From Methanobacteriota archaeon (GTDB lineage Archaea; Hydrothermarchaeota; Hydrothermarchaeia; Hydrothermarchaeales; SZUA-236): a DNA stretch of 6,457 nt. Below the pieces are notes generated by a model. It did no database searches, was not told where the DNA came from, and was given only the letters and a program-made list of their open reading frames with translations. The stretch is taken from positions 1 to 6,457 of the forward strand of contig RFHW01000116.1 in the NCBI GenBank assembly GCA_003695745.1, in the 5' to 3' direction. Of the stretch, positions 4,323 through 6,457 are shown in pieces (the first letter of the stretch is position 1; the number at the start of each line of letters is the position of its first letter). The position numbers and the translations under genes were made by a program.

Positions 4323-6301
4323 AGGCTCACCTCAAAGGCCCTTAAAAGATAGTTCAGCACTGCGCCTATGAATATGGCGTAGGGGAATATAAAGGCCACT
4401 ATGTAAAGGGCGGTCTTTTTGCCCCTCTCCTTTATTATGACAAAGAGGTTGGCGATGCAGGGCACAAAGAGCATTATGACGACGAGGCTCACCGCAAGCT
4501 GGATGGGGTCGAGGAGGCCCTGCCGGCTCATGGCGAATATCCCTGCCGCTCCGTAGTCCCGTCTGAGAAAGCCCATGATAAAGGCGGCTGTCGCCTCCTT
4601 TGGGAGCCCGAGAAGACCCACCACCACGGGCTGCGCCATTCCTTCCACAAGGGCCAGCATGCTGAGCTTGTCCAGCACAAAGAGTATGAGCGTTCCCAGG
4701 AGGAAGAGGGGCACCGCCTCAAAGAGGAACCACTCCATCCTCATATAGGTCTTGACAAGCACATTCGAGAGATGGGGTATCCTGATGGGCGGTATCTCCA
4801 CGATGAAGTCCGATGACTCGCCTGGAATCACCTTGGAGGCCAGATAGCCCACGATAAAGATCTGGAGGAACACAACGCCGAAGACCACGATGAGGAGCCT
4901 TGTTGACACGCCGGCAACGATCCCCAGTATCACCCCAAGCTGGGCAGAGCAGGGGACGGCCAGGGCAAGGAGCAGCGTGGCTATGATCCGCTCTTTCCTG
5001 CTGTCAAGTATCCTTGTTGTGAGGGTGGCCATGGTGTCGCAGCCCAGGCCAAGGATCATGGGGAGGGCTGACTTGCCGCTGAGCCCGATCTTCTTGAAGG
5101 CCCTGTTGGCCATTATGGTAAGCCTTGGGAAGTATCCTGAGTCCTCGAGGATCCCGAAGGCGAAGAAGAAGGTGGAGACGATGGGCAGGACGATTGCAAT
5201 GGAGTATGTTAGGCCCATGGTGATAAGCCCATACTCCCCCACGAGGAGCTCCTGAAGAAGGGGGAAGGGGATGTGGCTTTCCACAAGCCTGCTCACGGCA
5301 GGGTTGAGATACCTTCCGAAGAGGACCTGCTCGAAGAAGTCCACGAGGGTGCCGGCGCCGAAGACGCCCACGAAACGGTACATGACATAGAAGACCACCA
5401 GCAGGATAGGGAACCCTGTGAGAGGCCGGACTGTGAGCTCTCCAAGCCGGTCAGTGACCCTGTTCTTCCTGCCCTCCCTTCTCCTCACCACCCTTCTGAG
5501 TATCTCCTGGCTCCTCTTCTTCCCGGTCATCTTGGCGATGTACCTCATGGAATGCCGGTATTCCCTCCTCATCTCCTCAGCCCGCTTCAGTATCGCCTCT
5601 TTTGAAGGCCCCTTTTCCAAGGCTTCAACAGCCTCCCTGTCCCCTGCAAGGGCGAGGAGGGCGATGAACCTCCTGGAGAGGCCCGATCCATCTGGCAGCA
5701 GCTCCATGACCTCCTTCAGGGCAGACTCGATCCTCGGGGGATAGCTGGTCCGGATAGGCCTGTAGTCGAAGGAGGCGAGATGGGCAATCGATTTTTTGAG
5801 CTCATCAATCCCTTTTCGCTCCGTTGCTATTGTGCCGACAACAGGGATCCCCAGCGCCCTTTGTAGTGCTGCCAGGTCAAGCTCTATCCCCCGCTCACCA
5901 GCCTCATCGAGCATGTTCACCACAAGGATCACTGGCAGGCCGGTCTCTATCAGCTCAAGGGTCAGGGGGAGCATCAGGGAGATGTTCTTTCCGTCGACCA
6001 CGTGGACAAGCACATCAGGCCTCTCCTTGAGGATTATCCTCTGGGTCACCCTCTCATCCTCTGAAAGCGGGAAAAGGGAGTAGGTGCCGGGGGTGTCTAT
6101 GATCTCATAGTCTTTACCGCCCAGGCTGGCAACACCTCTTGAAAGTTCCACAGTCGTCCCGGGGTAGTTGGAGACCGTGGCATACCTGCCTGTGAGACGG
6201 TGGAAGATGACGCTCTTGCCCACGTTGGGGCTGCCTATGAGGGCGATCTTCCCCTCTGTCTTCACCCCATCCTTCTGAGACCCTCCTCCGTGGCCGTGCA
6301 T
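4319..6301 (-). CDS. feoB: ferrous iron transport protein B (GTP-gated Fe(II) permease)
   Basis: A complete FeoB of 660 residues, shorter than the 773 of E. coli but in the range common in archaea and anaerobes. The N-terminal G domain shows G1 GSPNVGKS (23-30), G2 YPGTTVE (46-52), G3 DTPG (69-72), G4 NMLD (129-132) and a G5-like ATERKG (159-164). A helical GDI segment follows, then a multi-helix membrane domain with two Gate repeats. The core motif GLGCDTMATLTTR and then VPCSAQLGVI keep the two conserved cysteines in the DTMAT-type variant rather than the E. coli GCNVPA type. MLFVPCIANL near the end carries a third. It imports Fe(II) across the cytoplasmic membrane. The ATG at 6301 is chosen for the purine-rich ribosome site (AAGAGGGGGG) upstream and the MHGHGGG start; a GTG at 6265 is possible. 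It lies 17 nt after the FTR1 gene. Confidence 0.95.
   Translation of the reverse strand: MHGHGGGSQKDGVKTEGKIALIGSPNVGKSVIFHRLTGRYATVSNYPGTTVELSRGVASLGGKDYEIIDTPGTYSLFPLSEDERVTQRIILKERPDVLVHVVDGKNISLMLPLTLELIETGLPVILVVNMLDEAGERGIELDLAALQRALGIPVVGTIATERKGIDELKKSIAHLASFDYRPIRTSYPPRIESALKEVMELLPDGSGLSRRFIALLALAGDREAVEALEKGPSKEAILKRAEEMRREYRHSMRYIAKMTGKKRSQEILRRVVRRREGRKNRVTDRLGELTVRPLTGFPILLVVFYVMYRFVGVFGAGTLVDFFEQVLFGRYLNPAVSRLVESHIPFPLLQELLVGEYGLITMGLTYSIAIVLPIVSTFFFAFGILEDSGYFPRLTIMANRAFKKIGLSGKSALPMILGLGCDTMATLTTRILDSRKERIIATLLLALAVPCSAQLGVILGIVAGVSTRLLIVVFGVVFLQIFIVGYLASKVIPGESSDFIVEIPPIRIPHLSNVLVKTYMRMEWFLFEAVPLFLLGTLILFVLDKLSMLALVEGMAQPVVVGLLGLPKEATAAFIMGFLRRDYGAAGIFAMSRQGLLDPIQLAVSLVVIMLFVPCIANLFVIIKERGKKTALYIVAFIFPYAIFIGAVLNYLLRAFEVSL
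4328..4333 (-). promoter_or_regulatory. ribosome binding site for the Cys-rich protein
   Basis: GAGGTG on the minus strand, inside the last codons of feoB, ends 5 nt before the GTG at 4322. It supports that GTG over an in-frame ATG four codons later, which would remove the first cysteine of a CxxC pair. Confidence 0.65.
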
Positions 6302-6318
6302 CGCTTCCAGCCCCCCTC

Positions 6319-6456
6319 TTAAACAGCGGCTTTCCCTGCCGGCTTCATCCACGGCCGTGGTCTCAGCACATAGGAGCCAACGGCCAGCCAGTAGCCCAAA
6401 TAGGCCAGGACCTCTGTGAGTGAAGGGTCGCCGTTGTATCCAAGCAGCGATTTCAG
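6319..6456 (-). CDS. C-terminus of an FTR1-family iron permease (5' end outside window)
   Basis: A frame entering from the right edge of the window encodes 45 residues and stops at TAA 6319-6321. The sequence LLGYNGDPSLTEVLAYLGYW matches the last-helix region of FTR1/EfeU-type permeases, where a G-x-x-x-x-P-S-L-x-E-V-L-A-Y-x-x-Y pattern is characteristic. It is followed by a short basic tail (LRPRPWMKPAGKAAV). FTR1 proteins move iron across the membrane using REXXE motifs in helices that lie outside this window, so the catalytic part cannot be verified. The gene ends 17 nt before feoB and is on the same strand, so the two iron permeases are almost certainly cotranscribed. Confidence is limited by the short length visible. 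Confidence 0.72.
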   Translation of the reverse strand: MKSLLGYNGDPSLTEVLAYLGYWLAVGSYVLRPRPWMKPAGKAAV

Positions 6457-6457
6457 G

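Noticed and set aside
4890..6083. Several plus-strand frames of 95-121 codons within feoB
   Set aside because: They are antisense shadows of a strongly conserved membrane GTPase; compositions are Ser/Arg/Pro-rich without motifs.
6302..6352. A longer start for FeoB at 6352
   Set aside because: The extra 17 residues overlap the end of the FTR1 frame, while the ATG at 6301 has a purine-rich ribosome site and a sensible MHGHGGG start.
1..6457. DtxR operator palindromes, CRISPR arrays, tRNA genes and insertion sequences
   Set aside because: I scanned for inverted A/T-rich operator pairs, regularly spaced repeats, tRNA-like cloverleafs and transposase motifs and saw none. The iron operon promoter, where an operator would be expected, lies beyond the right edge.

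Overview
The window looks like anaerobic, probably archaeal chromosome of about 55-60% GC. The archaeal reading rests on three things seen in the sequence: heavy use of AGG/AGA for Arg and ATA for Ile; a divergent intergenic region with two A/T boxes placed like archaeal TATA elements, one giving a leaderless-type start; and short T-rich tracts rather than hairpins downstream of a gene. Anaerobic bacteria such as Thermodesulfobacteria, Nitrospirota or sulfate/iron-reducing deltaproteobacteria share the codon habits and several of these protein families. The assignment is therefore a leaning (about 60-65%), not a conclusion.

Layout. (1) Positions 3-1271, plus strand: the C-terminal part of a membrane di-heme cytochrome b-type subunit. 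A 49-nt T-rich gap follows, then three small membrane proteins: 36 aa at 571-681, 116 aa at 678-1028 joined by an ATGA overlap, and about 60-78 aa ending at 1271 with a disturbed start. (2) Positions 1249-2607, minus strand: a complete cobyrinate (or Ni-sirohydrochlorin) a,c-diamide synthase of the CbiA/CobB family, whose end overlaps the end of the last small membrane gene. (3) Positions 2608-2662: a compact divergent promoter. (4) Positions 2663-3088, plus strand: a single-domain universal stress protein, convergent with and overlapping the next block by 8 nt. (5) Positions 3081-6456, minus strand: a tightly packed iron operon. In transcription order it is the FTR1-family iron permease C-terminus, FeoB, a 57-aa protein with four CxxC pairs, a DtxR-like protein carrying a C-terminal FeoA domain, and a second DtxR-family repressor without FeoA. 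Apart from the 17-nt FTR1-FeoB gap, the genes overlap by 3-14 nt.

How the genes work together. FTR1 and FeoB are two different kinds of iron permease in one transcription unit. No free-standing FeoA lies between them and the regulators; the FeoA fold is instead fused to a regulator-like protein whose DNA-reading helix looks degenerate. The last gene has a standard DtxR/MntR winged helix and is the better candidate for the actual repressor, presumably feeding back on the operon. Both paralogues share a distinctive Cys-rich loop beyond the classical metal ligands. The cytochrome and its small membrane partners suggest a membrane redox complex whose remaining subunits lie to the left of the window.
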